The notes beneath the pieces are model-generated. The model saw only the letters and a program-made list of their open reading frames with translations, did not search any database and was not told the DNA's origin. From the NCBI RefSeq assembly GCF_000001735.4, contig NC_003070.9:28071971-28135970 (forward strand): a stretch of 64,000 nt of DNA. Direction: 5' to 3'. Below are positions 14,830-26,941 of the stretch, piece after piece; within the stretch, counting starts at the first letter, position 1, and every line of letters starts with the position of its first letter. Position numbers and translations under genes: made by a program. This stretch comes from Arabidopsis thaliana (taxonomy: Eukaryota; Streptophyta; Magnoliopsida; Brassicales; Brassicaceae).

Positions 14830-17397
14830 ATGATTCGTGCAAAGCACATTAGTAATCTTTCTAGCTCAGCAAGATCATTTTTTCTTAGTGGATCGAGACC
14901 GAGTGCTGCTGATGGAAATTCTTGTACATGTGCTGAGGATGAAAGTGGCGTCTCGAAACGCCAGCAAATTAGGACTGAAGTTGTACAGACTGGTAAAAGA
15001 GCATCTAATTTAGCAGCTGGACTAGCTGGAAGTATATTACCAGTAGAGGCTGGTAAACCGCTGGTGGTCCCAAAGACGGTTGAGCATTTCACCCGGCCAT
15101 CGCTTCTTCCGCAACATGTTTCCTCTCCTGCTTTGCCAGGGAAAGCAGATTCTGTAAATCATGCTTCTGCTATTATTAAAGAAGACGTGGGGGTACCTAT
15201 TGGTGATCAGATATTCAAGGCTGGTATTGGAAATGTAAATTTATTGTCAGATATAGCAAACTATAAGATCCCTTTATCAGATGGAACTGAAGTTGTTGGT
15301 TTGCCTAAAAGCTGTATGGTTGATCCTACTCGGCCTATTTCAGGTGTAAAGTCTTCAAATGTGAAAGTCATCAGAAGAGAGCACCTTGCTAAAGTCTATC
15401 CTAGGTCCGCTGACCGAGTTCCTATAAACAGCTCTCCAGGTACTAAGCAAGCTTCAAATGACGTTGCTGGGAAGTCGTTTGAAGCTCATGATTTACTCTC
15501 TAACAATGTCTCTGGAAAGAGGAAAATCATGCCACAAAGACCCTATACTGATTCAACCAGGTATGCGTCGGGTGGTTGTGACTATAGTGTGCATTCTTCG
15601 GATGACAGGACGATAATATCTTCTGTTGAAGGTTTTGGTAAACCCTCAAGGGAAATGATGAAAGTGACTCCAAGGACTGCTCCAACACCTAGGCAGCATT
15701 GTAACCCTGGATATGTTGTAGAAAATGTTTCTAGTATATTGCGGAGATTCAAGTGGGGACATGCTGCCGAAGAGGCCCTTCACAATTTTGGTTTCAGGAT
15801 GGATGCATACCAAGCTAATCAAGTTCTTAAGCAGATGGATAATTATGCGAATGCGCTTGGTTTCTTCTATTGGCTGAAAAGGCAACCTGGGTTCAAGCAT
15901 GATGGGCATACGTATACCACTATGGTAGGTAATCTTGGTCGTGCAAAGCAATTCGGTGAGATAAACAAGCTTCTTGATGAGATGGTTAGGGATGGGTGTA
16001 AGCCAAATACTGTTACATATAACCGACTCATCCATAGCTACGGGCGTGCAAATTACCTCAAAGAAGCGATGAATGTTTTTAATCAGATGCAAGAGGCTGG
16101 TTGTGAGCCTGACCGTGTAACTTACTGTACCCTGATAGATATCCATGCTAAAGCTGGATTTCTTGACATTGCCATGGATATGTACCAAAGAATGCAAGAA
16201 GCAGGGCTTTCTCCTGATACCTTCACCTACAGTGTTATAATAAACTGTCTTGGAAAAGCGGGCCATTTACCTGCTGCCCATAGGCTCTTTTGTGAAATGG
16301 TTGGTCAAGGTTGTACTCCTAATTTGGTCACATTCAACATCATGATAGCTTTGCATGCCAAGGCGCGGAATTATGAGACTGCGTTGAAGCTCTACAGAGA
16401 CATGCAAAATGCCGGGTTTCAACCTGACAAAGTGACCTACAGTATTGTTATGGAGGTACTTGGACACTGTGGATTTCTCGAGGAAGCAGAGGGTGTTTTC
16501 GCTGAGATGCAACGTAAGAACTGGGTTCCTGATGAACCGGTTTACGGTCTTTTGGTGGACTTGTGGGGAAAAGCTGGCAATGTAGATAAAGCTTGGCAGT
16601 GGTATCAAGCAATGCTTCAAGCCGGTCTGCGACCTAATGTTCCCACCTGCAATTCCCTTCTCAGCACTTTCCTTAGGGTCCACAGGATGTCTGAAGCCTA
16701 TAACTTATTACAAAGCATGCTGGCGCTTGGTCTACATCCTTCTTTGCAGACATACACATTGCTATTGAGTTGTTGCACAGATGCTCGTTCAAACTTTGAC
16801 ATGGGCTTTTGTGGCCAGCTAATGGCAGTCTCAGGTCATCCGGCTCACATGTTTCTGCTCAAAATGCCACCTGCAGGTCCTGATGGCCAAAAAGTGCGTG
16901 ATCATGTCAGCAACTTCCTTGATTTTATGCACAGTGAGGACAGAGAGAGCAAGCGAGGACTCATGGACGCAGTAGTGGATTTTCTCCACAAGTCAGGTCT
17001 AAAAGAAGAGGCTGGCTCGGTATGGGAAGTGGCTGCAGGTAAGAATGTGTATCCAGATGCATTGAGGGAGAAAAGCTACAGCTATTGGCTTATAAATCTC
17101 CATGTAATGTCGGAAGGAACTGCAGTCATCGCACTTTCCAGGACACTTGCATGGTTCCGTAAGCAGATGTTGGTTTCAGGAGACTGTCCTTCACGGATTG
17201 ATATAGTAACTGGTTGGGGAAGACGAAGTAGAGTCACAGGCACGTCGATGGTTAGACAAGCAGTTGAGGAATTGCTCAACATATTCAACTTCCCGTTTTT
17301 CACTGAGAACGGGAACTCAGGCTGTTTTGTAGGAAGCGGAGAGCCTCTCAAGAATTGGTTGCTTGAATCATATGTTGAGAGGATGCATTTGCTTTAG
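14830..17397 (+). CDS. PPR protein with C-terminal SMR domain, 855 aa (At1g74750-like)
   Basis: Pentatricopeptide proteins bind organellar RNA. The single coding exon starts three bases after a leader-intron acceptor. Residues 1-300 are low in recognisable motifs. From about residue 355 to 660 there are eight or nine PPRs with the usual pattern, for example HTYTTMVGNLGRAKQFGEIN, NTVTYNRLIHSYGRANYLKE and DRVTYCTLIDIHAKAGFLDI. The C-terminus has small MutS-related (SMR) features: LHVMSEGTAVIALSRTL near 757-773 and GWGRRSRVTGTSMVRQAVEELL near 797-820. The normal SMR opening DLH is NLH here. Target RNA and organelle cannot be read from sequence; no obvious transit peptide can be assigned with confidence. 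A close sister is known at At1g18900. Confidence 0.9.
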   Translation: MIRAKHISNLSSSARSFFLSGSRPSAADGNSCTCAEDESGVSKRQQIRTEVVQTGKRASNLAAGLAGSILPVEAGKPLVVPKTVEHFTRPSLLPQHVSSPALPGKADSVNHASAIIKEDVGVPIGDQIFKAGIGNVNLLSDIANYKIPLSDGTEVVGLPKSCMVDPTRPISGVKSSNVKVIRREHLAKVYPRSADRVPINSSPGTKQASNDVAGKSFEAHDLLSNNVSGKRKIMPQRPYTDSTRYASGGCDYSVHSSDDRTIISSVEGFGKPSREMMKVTPRTAPTPRQHCNPGYVVENVSSILRRFKWGHAAEEALHNFGFRMDAYQANQVLKQMDNYANALGFFYWLKRQPGFKHDGHTYTTMVGNLGRAKQFGEINKLLDEMVRDGCKPNTVTYNRLIHSYGRANYLKEAMNVFNQMQEAGCEPDRVTYCTLIDIHAKAGFLDIAMDMYQRMQEAGLSPDTFTYSVIINCLGKAGHLPAAHRLFCEMVGQGCTPNLVTFNIMIALHAKARNYETALKLYRDMQNAGFQPDKVTYSIVMEVLGHCGFLEEAEGVFAEMQRKNWVPDEPVYGLLVDLWGKAGNVDKAWQWYQAMLQAGLRPNVPTCNSLLSTFLRVHRMSEAYNLLQSMLALGLHPSLQTYTLLLSCCTDARSNFDMGFCGQLMAVSGHPAHMFLLKMPPAGPDGQKVRDHVSNFLDFMHSEDRESKRGLMDAVVDFLHKSGLKEEAGSVWEVAAGKNVYPDALREKSYSYWLINLHVMSEGTAVIALSRTLAWFRKQMLVSGDCPSRIDIVTGWGRRSRVTGTSMVRQAVEELLNIFNFPFFTENGNSGCFVGSGEPLKNWLLESYVERMHLL

Positions 17398-17724
17398 TTG
17401 TAGATTAGTTGTTTTGTTTTCTTCTTTTAAGGCCTCTTATTTTTTTTGATCTTTTGGCGGAATCTCAATGGTTTGGTTTTGTAGGTCATAAGTTTAAGGT
17501 TATTGATGACTGGAATTTGTCTCCAGATTTTTGTTCTCATGTCAACATTATATAATTCAATCTTTGAGGGTGATACGACCCTAATTTATTACATTTGGAA
17601 TATTTTTTATATTTTATTTTTGTACATCATCAAATGTTACAAAAATGTTTTCTTACCAGCCATGTACTACATAGACGGCTGGTTCTACAATGATGTCAAT
17701 GGAAAAGGAAAATTGGAGAAAAAT
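17398..17724. other. Convergent 3' region between the PPR-SMR gene and BTSL1
   Basis: Both 3' UTRs should fall here and may overlap. Nothing else is seen. Confidence 0.5.
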
Positions 17725-20700
17725 CTAAAGGAGCCTTGAGTTGTAGGAGCCACAGGTTGTGCATTTGTGGTAAAGCCAATGGTAAGGAGCATTTCCTTTT
17801 CTTCCACAATCATTACACAAGATCACCTGCACCAAACCATTTTTCCATTCAGCTTATTCTTCAGAGAGATGCTTTGTACTATGTAAACATTATGAAGAGA
17901 GATAGAGAAAGATCTAAACCTGAGTTTTGTTGGAGTATTCATCAGGCATCTTCTCTTCTGCAAGCAATGCGTCTAACATCTTAAAGTAGACCTGTGTGAG
18001 AAAGGTTTTTGTTTAGTGAATGTTTTATAGGGAAAACAATACTCTGCTTTAAAATGGTGTAACTGACCTGCATATCTCCAAGCGACTTGCTGCAGACAGG
18101 GCATGTGTAATGTGAACATGTGTACTCCTACAACCAGAATCAAAGAAAAAAGCCTAAGTAATCTTAGCATTACCATGTGTTTTACTTTTTTCATTACTAA
18201 CGTAAAATATATTTTGACAGGGTTAAGTACCTGAAAGCATGTGGAGTGCATCAAGTGACCACAAGGAAGAGCCTTCACTGGGGAGCTGGAGGTGAAGATA
18301 TACTCATGGCAAATCGGACAATTATCTTCTAAGCACTTTTCCCTGCAAACATGCTCTACTAAGGTACGTGACATACAAGCATTGCATTTCATGCAGTGGA
18401 AGTAGTCAATACCCAATCCTTTCCCTACTCGACAGAGGTTGCAGTAAGGACAGTGATAAATTTTCCTGTTATGAATAAGCTTTGACTGTTAACCCTCTAC
18501 CGATACTTAGAAAGAAAGCACAAGAACGATATTTCATTTCATAGTTTTATAACTTGCAAGAAAAGATGAAGCAGGGGAAGAAACGTTACCTTTCATCGTC
18601 ATATAATTTGCATATTTTGCAGAAGTATTTTCCCATTGACGACTTGCACGAAGTATTTGAGCAATTTGCACCAATCGGTTGAATCAAGAGGCATTTCATG
18701 CACATCATCTTTGTAATCTGTTTCCTGCATGAAAAATTCAAGAGAACTAGAGATGATTAAAGACACAACAAGATTGTTGAAGCTCCTTGTATGAAAGTAG
18801 AAGATATTACTACCTATCCACCGAGTGATCAGCTTCTTCATCATGGCATCGTATACATGTGAAGAGCTTGTCACAACAAGGAGCAAGAAGTTTACAATTT
18901 CTCTTGTAGTGATTGCAACCAAAGATCAAACTGTGAGGATCTCGATATGATGGATGTTGACCATGAACTGTTTCCATGTTGCTCGAGAGAGAGGATGGTT
19001 CCAAATTATATGTACGTTGTGAGATATTCCACCGACTGAAAGAAGAACCTGACATTAGTTTAGTCTCAATACAAGACTAAATAGATTTCCTGCTTATCTA
19101 AATATGTTGGAACAGGACACCAAAAGAGAGTTAGTAGAGCTTACCTCATTAACAAGTTCTGCTTGATATAGTCTTTCTTCTGAGGATCCAGGGAAGAGTC
19201 GCATGATATTTTCTTAATCACAACCACAAGTTCTTCTTCACTCATTGTTAACAGTTGTTCATATTTCTTGGATGGACCAAACTGGCTAACCTTCTGAGAC
19301 ATTTTGTCAGTTTGTTCTTTGTCCCCCTCTTGGTTAGATCCTCTGCATATCTTTTTACTTTCTGACCGTTCTAGATCTTTTTCCTCTTTTTTGCCAACTT
19401 CAACCTTGTAATTAGGAGGAGGCTGATTCATAATACCTGTAAAATTCGTCTTCGGGAGTTTGAGAAGGCTGCTGCGCATGCTCCCTTTTTCCCCATCAGC
19501 AGATGCTTCAAAGAGATACTTCCAGACAATCTCTAGTGGATCTGAATCCCCAAATGGATCGTTGTTTGCTTCTCCTGCTTCCTCTTGTAAAACATGACCG
19601 TTATACCATTCTGTTAGCCATTCGACAAACATTGTTTTCCTTGTTGCTTGGCGCCACAAGGACATCGCGGCAAGCTGTTCATCAGAGGTTAAAGATTCCA
19701 TTAACCAAGGAATCATATCCTGCAATATTTCCCCACTTATTCTCCCGAGCATGCATCCTATGATTTTCTCTTGTTCTTCAATAGAGAAGCAGTTCCTGAA
19801 TAGACCCCAAAGCTCAGTTTCTTCATGTTGGATATGCTCAGACAATAGCTTGTGCATTGATTTGCAAATCTCTCGGAGACTGAGACATAACCGCTCATAC
19901 TTCATTTTTCGGTCGTGGTCAGCTGCAGTGGTATTGATGGTAGAAACCAACATGTTCAGCTCTGACATCTCATTCAAAATGAACGAAACTTTGTCGAAGT
20001 GTTTAGTTTCTAGCTCATGATCAATGCTAAACGAGTGACTAATGTTTTTTAGCTGTCCCTTGGCTTCCAATGCTGGAAATGCAATCTCATCTTCTGCATC
20101 AGAATGTATCTGATACAAAAACTTTATCATATGGAACCGTTGCTGAAACTCCGCGAGGAAACGAAAGTCGGCTGCCAATCTTGTTGATCCACAAACAAGG
20201 TAGTCCAAATCCATCTTCATTGCCTTGTGGAAGAAGAAAAGGAGGTCAATTGGTTTAACATCCATAATCATAGGATCATCCATATTCTTCTCACCAAAAA
20301 AATCTGGGAGATGGAGAGGAGGCTTAAGCTTTCCTGAGAAAGTCATTTGTTGATTCATTCGACTTGAGTAAGGTGTCTCATACATGTCTCCAACAGCTAG
20401 ATCCATTGACATGAAGCAGGTTGAAGACTTATCTTTCTTTCTAGGATAAACATCTTTAGATACTTTACATAGTTGCAGCTGTGTTTGGTTGGAAAATGAT
20501 CCTGATGCTTCTTCAGTGTGCTCCTTTTGGCAGGAACATCTTACTTTGAACATAACATCCAACTGTTTCCAAAATCTTTCAACAGAGGTTTTGCCTGAAT
20601 AGCCAAAACGAAGCCACTGTAGCAAGAGGCGTGGAAATGATTTCTTGGGAGAAGAATCTTCCAAACTTAAGAAATGAAGAATGGATTGAGATTCTTCTTC

Positions 20701-22864
20701 TGATAAATGAGCAGAAAACCAAAGTATGACACACTTTAGTAATCCAAGAGGTAAGACATGAATGCTTGTGTATAGGAGCTGCTTCTGCATTTCATGGTTG
20801 CAATTCTTGCTGATGATTGGGAATACCTGGACAACAATGAGACAATTGAATATAATATACACACAATGTAACATCTTCAAAATGAATCCGTGAAAAACTT
20901 CCATTATGTTATAGAAACGAGTAAGTATCATAAGAGTTTACCTCTGTTCTCTGTATGGCAAATTGCTTTGTTACTTGGATTATAAGGGACTCAAGTTCCT
21001 CCTGAAGCTGCAATAGAAAATTGTCCGTCTTTGTTTTATCATCAGCACTTTTGTATAACAATCTCTGAAAATTCTCAAGACAATCATCTATGTTGAACTG
21101 TTTGGCAGTTGAAGAGCGGCGAGCTGTCATTTCTTCTAACACTGGGTGAAAGAACTTCTTAAATGCATTGCTGCAACAAAACAAAACAAAACATTCTGTA
21201 ACTCACTCAAAGAAAGAAGGAAGGAAAGTAAACAAGAGACTAGACACTATACCAAAGAGAAAAATTAAGTTAATCCGAGAAACTATTATTACCTATAAGA
21301 AACAAGGACATCAGCAAGGAAGTTTAATCTAGCCATCAGTACATCAAGATCCAAAATAAGGGTTTGGAATTTTGCTTGGCATAATCCTTCTTGAATATCT
21401 CTCAAATCTTTTTCAATTGCATTTTGAAAAAGTCTAAGACCATGAATTGGGCTCCGTCCTACATTTGGAATTGAAAGGGACTTTTTACTCCACTCCCAAA
21501 AGCGTTGAAAACATCCGCTTGACGGATGTGACTCAGGTGATTTCTTCAAACTTTTAGACACATTAACATACTGGACTCCTTTCATGATCTCTGTAGGAGT
21601 CCCACAAGAAGATTGACTATCGTCAAGCAGCCAAGAGCTTATGACCTTCAGAAAATTTTAGCTTATCAAAAGGAAAGAAGAAAAACATAGCATATCTCAG
21701 CAAAGGGGATATGTATACCTGTTGCAATGAGTCTTCATTTGGGGCAACATCTTTTATACAATTCTCAACTTCAATTTTCTCCTCGTGAGAGAGATGAGAG
21801 ATCATCCATGGCAAAAAGTCTTCAAGCACCATCACTGGAACACTACAAATGAATTGCCACACAAGTGATGCTTGTTCTCGGAAAGAAAACTTCTCTATTA
21901 ACAAAGGAAACACCTACATGAAGCATGACTCGTTAGGCACCACTATGAAAAGTGATAGAGTATCTGTAACTGAAATGTTGTTTTCCATTAAAAAGTATTG
22001 TAGTTGTCAAAACAGAGTTGAAGTATAACAAGACTATATACCTGCCGCTCTTCTTTAAGCATATGTTGGCATATAGATGACTGGATGGTGCCTATGCATA
22101 AAATAACTTCACGAAGTACATCGCTTCTACTTCCTATTTCTTCTTCAAGAACATGTAGCCAGTGGAAAATTGAGGTAAAGAGATCATCTGTGCCAGCATG
22201 CTCAAGTGAGTAATTAGAAACTATGTTTTTCACTCGTTTATCTAGCGCCAAAAATATAACCTGCCAGTAAGAAAAGCATATCAAAAGCCACTGTTACTTA
22301 TCATGATAAGGATTTCAATCTAAGAGTCAGATTCTTGACATCAATAAAAGATTCACAAACTGAAACTAGAGACTGCAACACGAATTTAGACAAGGTCTTT
22401 TACCCTAGTAACCTAGTCTAACCAAGAATTCAAAGGACAATCTTTATTTCTCTAGTTGTAATTAGCTTCAGGAAGCAAGAGAGTTCTAAACTCGAATTTA
22501 ATTTGTGAACATAAAGAGGAGTAACAGAGATTAAAACAGAGCAACTCATTTAGGGAAAAAAAAACTTATAAAGGTGATAAAATCTAACCTCATCTTCAGC
22601 TGCGCTATGATACTTATATACAAGCTTCAAGAACTCAAACTTCCGGGAGAGCTCCACCGCCAGATCCCCACTAAAGGAATCGGCTTCAGCAGCGTCAGTA
22701 GCGAAACGCCGGAGCTCCACCAGCTGAGCACGGAAAGCCTTGTGGCAGTAAACGAAGAAAAGAACCGGAGCATCAGAAAGCTTGGTATTTCCAACGGTCA
22801 CCGCATAAGATGCAGAAACGGAAGCGTTTTCCGGCGGAAGGGAATGAAGATTTCCGCCTCCCAT
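17725..22864 (-). CDS. BTSL1: BRUTUS-LIKE 1, hemerythrin/RING E3 ubiquitin ligase, 1259 aa
   Basis: Iron-sensing E3 ligase family; BTS/BTSL proteins restrain iron uptake by targeting bHLH regulators (known; FIT is a reported BTSL target). Twelve exons join in frame: 22589-22864, 22042-22260, 21719-21913, 21293-21645, 20942-21170, 19145-20826, 18814-19035, 18590-18724, 18231-18465, 18068-18127, 17920-17991 and 17725-17826. Hemerythrin-like His/Glu helices appear near residues 30-150 (FVYCHKAF, YKYHSAAEDE) and 610-700 (FFFHKAMKMDL, YQIHSDAEDEI). The CHY zinc finger is near 1030-1060 (FGCNHYKRNCKLLAPCC). CTCHY follows, then RING near 1152-1200 (CPICHEYIF, PCGHLMH, CPVCSKSLGD), and a terminal zinc ribbon (CNDCGRKGNAPYHW). 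The middle segment around residues 230-400 has weaker hemerythrin similarity. Earlier gene models split this locus; the continuous frame supports one gene. Confidence 0.93.
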
Positions 22865-23595
22865 CCACCGCAACAACAATAACGGTGACTGAAATCAAAA
22901 ATTTCGTCGTCGTGAAGCGAAAGGAGAAAAGGGAAAGAAGAAGGAACCGATTAAAGGAGTAGAGAAGGTTTTTAAAGGCATGATACATTTTCGTAGTCGT
23001 CACTCTTCTGCGTAAGCCAGTTTGTTTAATCAATTTGAGATTTTGAGTTTTATTATATTAGAAGTGACTGAGACGTTGCAGCTGAAAACCAACTATAGCT
23101 TATATCATATTTATGGCGGGATGTATATTTAAATATCTGTTTTGTCTCTGTTTCTTTGGTAACTAACTAATTTGTTTTCATTTATATTATTTTTAAAAGA
23201 AATTTAGATTGTGAAAATATGAACAGAGATAAATTAAATTAATCTAACAAGAATGGAGATAATATATTAGATCATTTACAATTGTTAAACATTATTTTTT
23301 TATGAGAGGAAAAAAAGAATCAATATTTTGGTTGTTGTCAAGTATTCAAGATTACTTCTCCAACGTCGTTGACCATAGTATAATGCATGAAAAAACATTA
23401 ATTAGTGATCCGACTAACTAAATAATCACATTACATGATTTTGTAGTATTGAGTTTGTTAATAGTTTTGTAATTGAGTAACATTGAAAAATCTCGTGATT
23501 TGCGGGAGATTAGCTGAGTCAGCCTCGTGATTATAAAACCATTGGTCGAGAGAGTGGCGTGACCTTGGCCGGCCGTACAGTTTTCTCAATACTCC

Positions 23596-23615
23596 TTGAC
23601 CAGTCAACGTTGACT
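23596..23615. promoter_or_regulatory. Clustered W-boxes including a palindromic pair
   Basis: TTGAC occurs at 23596-23600. AGTCAACGTTGACT, a perfect 14-bp palindrome made of two inverted TTGACT W-boxes, spans 23602-23615. WRKY factors bind TTGAC cores; use here is inferred. Confidence 0.5.
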
Positions 23616-23703
23616 CCGTTAGTTTAATCCGTTAATTAACCTCGTTCCGTCTTCTCTCTTCCACAAGCCGTCTTGTGGCTGTCGTGTGCTCTCCATCTGA
23701 CTC

Positions 23704-23709
23704 CACGTG
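23704..23709. promoter_or_regulatory. G-box (CACGTG) with ABRE-like flank
   Basis: Reads CCACGTGTC. bHLH and bZIP factors bind this core. It lies about 240 bp before the MFS gene start and 840 bp before the BTSL1 start. Confidence 0.45.
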
Positions 23710-23945
23710 TCATTCCAGTTAATTGGGCTCACAAAATCAATACTACGAGTTCTATAACTAATGAGCCCATACCAATTTTTCCAGCCCATTAAGGTTTAAA
23801 TAGTTTTTCCAAAATCAATCTGTTTGAATAAAGAAAAAAAGAAAAAAAAGTTTTGTGATCGTGTCGCTTCGTCGTCCTTGAGCAGGGGAAAAAGCTCTGG
23901 CTTTCTCTTTTTTTCCGGCGAGGAAGGTGGTGGTAATTGGCGGCG

Positions 23946-25942
23946 ATGGAGATACTAAGAACGAAATGGGTGGCTATGACAGCTAGTATATGGATACAAT
24001 GCGCAAGCGGCGCTTCCTACACCTTCGGAATCTATTCCGCTGTCCTAAAATCGACTCAATCGTACGATCAATCCACCCTCGATACCGTCTCAGTCTTCAA
24101 GGACATCGGAGCAAACGCCGGAGTTTTCTCTGGGCTTTTATACACATACGCTACGTCCAATCGTCTCCGTGGACGGGGAGGAGGAATTGGAGGCGCTGGA
24201 GGACCTTGGGTGGTGCTTGCTGTTGGGGCAATTCAGTGCTTCGCCGGTTACTTTCTCATTTGGGCTTCTGTTACCGGACTTATTAGAAAGCCTCCGGTGC
24301 CGCTGATGTGCCTGTTTATGTTCTTAGCAGCTCAGTCGCAAACGTTCTTCAATACGGCTAATGTTGTTAGTGCCGTTGAGAATTTCGCTGACTATGGTGG
24401 TACAGCCGTTGGCATTATGAAGGTGAGTTTTTGATGAAGCTTTTCGATATATTGAATGGATCTGTATTGTTGGATCACGTCTCAGTTTGTTTCCTTGGGA
24501 CCTAAAGACCAATATTTGGCTATGATGATGATCCTGGTAGAGTCTAAATGAGGAGGCTTTGGTAACATTTGGAAAGAGATTGATGCTTTGAACTTTGGAT
24601 CAATCGAGATCTAGATCTTCTAGTTGATATATATTGCGTAGTAAATATTTGTTCTTTTCTGATAAACCTTGCAAATGAGGATGCAACCTCCACTTTTAAG
24701 ATGAGAAACTTCAACTAAACCCCAAAGTATGTTAATAGTGGGAGATTCATGGTTTCAACTTTGGAATTTTTGATTATAGTGAAGCATCCAAGCTTACCTC
24801 TAATTCTTTCTTTGCAGGGTTTTCTTGGTCTAAGTGGAGCGATACTGATTCAACTGTACGAGACATTGTGCGCTGGAGATCCGGCCAGCTTCATTCTCTT
24901 ACTGGCAGTAACACCAACAGTGCTCTCACTCTTGGTCATGCCTCTGGTCAGGATCTATGAGACAAGCGTAGCCGATGATAAAAAGCATTTAAATGGTCTT
25001 TCAGCTGTATCTCTAATCATCGCAGCTTATCTTATGATCATTATCATATTGAAGAACACTTTTGGGTTGTCATCGTGGGCCAACATTGTCACACTTGTAT
25101 GTCTACTCGTCATGCTTGCCTTGCCTCTACTTATTGCGAGAAGAGCACAACGAGACGGCATGGAAAAAACAGTACCACATGATTATTCCCCTCTCATAAG
25201 CAGTCCAAAGGCAACAACCTCCGGTAACCAAAGTTCTGAAGGTGACAGTAAAGTGGAAGCTGGACTGAGTGAGAACCTGAATCTTCTGCAAGCTATGAAA
25301 AAACTAAGCTTCTGGTTGTTATTTCTTGCCATGATTTGCGGAATGGGCTCTGGACTTTCAACGATAAACAACATCCGACAAATAGGTGAGTCTCTTCGAT
25401 ACTCATCAGTTGAGATAAATTCATTGGTCTCCTTGTGGAGTATATGGAACTTTCTCGGTAGATTTGGAGCTGGTTATGCCTCAGATGCATTGCTACACAA
25501 AAAGGGATGGCCACGTCCATTGCTAATGGCTGCAACACTTGGAACGATGAGCATAGGCCACCTAATCATAGCCTCTGGTTTTCAAGGAAATCTCTATGTT
25601 GGTTCTGTTATAGTTGGCGTTTGTTATGGTTCACAGTGGTCTCTGATGCCTACAATCACCTCTGAGCTGTTCGGGATTCGGCACATGGGAACCATCTTCA
25701 ATACCATATCCGTGGCTAGTCCCATTGGTTCCTATATCTTCTCTGTAAGATTGATCGGTTATATCTACGATAAGACTGCTTCCGGGGAAGGGAACACATG
25801 TTATGGCTCTCATTGCTTCAGGCTGTCATTTATTATAATGGCATCTGTTGCGTTCTTTGGGTTTCTTGTCGCCATTGTACTATTCTTTCGGACAAAGACG
25901 CTATATCGACAGATCCTTGTAAAGAGGTTGCATCATCGATAG
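23946..25942 (+). CDS. Nodulin-like major facilitator superfamily protein, 533 aa
   Basis: Membrane transporter-like protein, matching At1g74780; the substrate is unknown. Two exons, 23946-24422 and 24818-25942, join in phase 0. The N-terminal nodulin-like domain opens RTKWVAMTASIWIQCASGASYTFG in the typical way and holds several hydrophobic helices. A polar loop rich in Ser, Lys and Glu (about residues 265-300) precedes the second half, which resumes MKKLSFWLLFLAMICGMGSG and has the conserved NFLGRFGAGYASD motif. About 12 membrane segments are visible. The short C-tail ends in basic residues (VKRLHHR). The start is the only ATG giving the full first helix. It diverges from BTSL1. Confidence 0.9.
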
Positions 25943-26941
25943 AGTTCTTGTGAATACTATACTTTTGGAGAAAAACGAATACTGCTTCTCTTGCTACATC
26001 CATGGTAGCTTATGCTTCCAAAGGTACACATCAATTTCTTTACCTATAAGTTTGATTGTAAGTTATGTTTGTATCAAATGTCTGTGTTTAGAGATGGGAA
26101 GAAAGAAAGCTGAGATCTTTGTCTCTCTTTCTTTTTGTAGTTTCTTCCAAAAATGTGAGTTTTGTGAATTGTATAGACATCTCAAAGTTCCCAATAATGT
26201 TGAAATTTTTTAAAATTCATATTGTTGACTACTATGCATTTAAATAGTAATAATTTGCAGGCCATCAAGTCTCGTTCATTCATTATTCAGATTAATCCAC
26301 AAACCAATCTCCATGCACCAACACTCTTATTCAATGCGTTTTCAATTATACTTTTGATCATTTCCACATAAATTACTTTGTTAATCAATAGAAAGTTATG
26401 GTTTGGAATAAAAAGTAGTTTTGCAGTCTTAAATGGGAAGAGAACTTGAAGAAGACAAGTCCTTTTTTCCTTTGTTCTACCAACTTCAAACCTACTTTTC
26501 GAACCCCAATAAGTTCCTAGAAATCCAAAACCCAAATGTATAAAGTCAACTACTTTGACTATCACATCTGAGGACAATAATCAAAAGCTAGCAAAGCATA
26601 GAAAAAGACAGAACCTTTGTTCATCGTCTCTCTCTCTGACACGAGAAAGTTGAAAAATTCAAGTTGAACATGATTATATTCATTAATTATTATATGAGAA
26701 GGGAGATTTCTGGGGATATGGTTGTTGGTAGTCATGGGAAGACAGTAAACGCCATCGCAATTGCATTTATTCTGTCTGCAGAGTCAAACAAACTAATTTT
26801 ATTATTTGATTTTCAGTCCTATCTCTCTTCTCTTGTCTTGTCCTGAGATCAGATGTATAAAAAAGAGACTTCTTTTCTTCTTCTCTCTTGATTCTCTCTT
26901 CCACTGTCATTATCTTCAAGATTTGTCTCTTGCGAGACTCG
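25943..26941. other. Intergenic region upstream of HIPL1
   Basis: Holds the MFS gene 3' UTR and the HIPL1 promoter. A TATA-like ATGTATAAAAAAG lies near 26852-26864, about 80-90 bp before the HIPL1 ATG. No gene is seen. Confidence 0.5.

Larger units (their letters stand above)
22865..23945. other. Divergent promoter region, BTSL1 / MFS gene
   Basis: About 1.08 kb shared by two divergent starts. It carries a W-box palindrome (23602-23615), a third W-box core just before it, and a G-box at 23704-23709. No gene is seen inside. Confidence 0.6.

Noticed and set aside
15646..16266. 206-codon antisense open frame within the PPR-SMR gene
   Set aside because: Lies wholly opposite PPR repeats, has no recognisable domain, and the sense strand is clearly coding.
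22864..22879. Earlier in-frame start for BTSL1
   Set aside because: The upstream codon is TTG, not ATG; the first true ATG is at 22864 and matches the family start.
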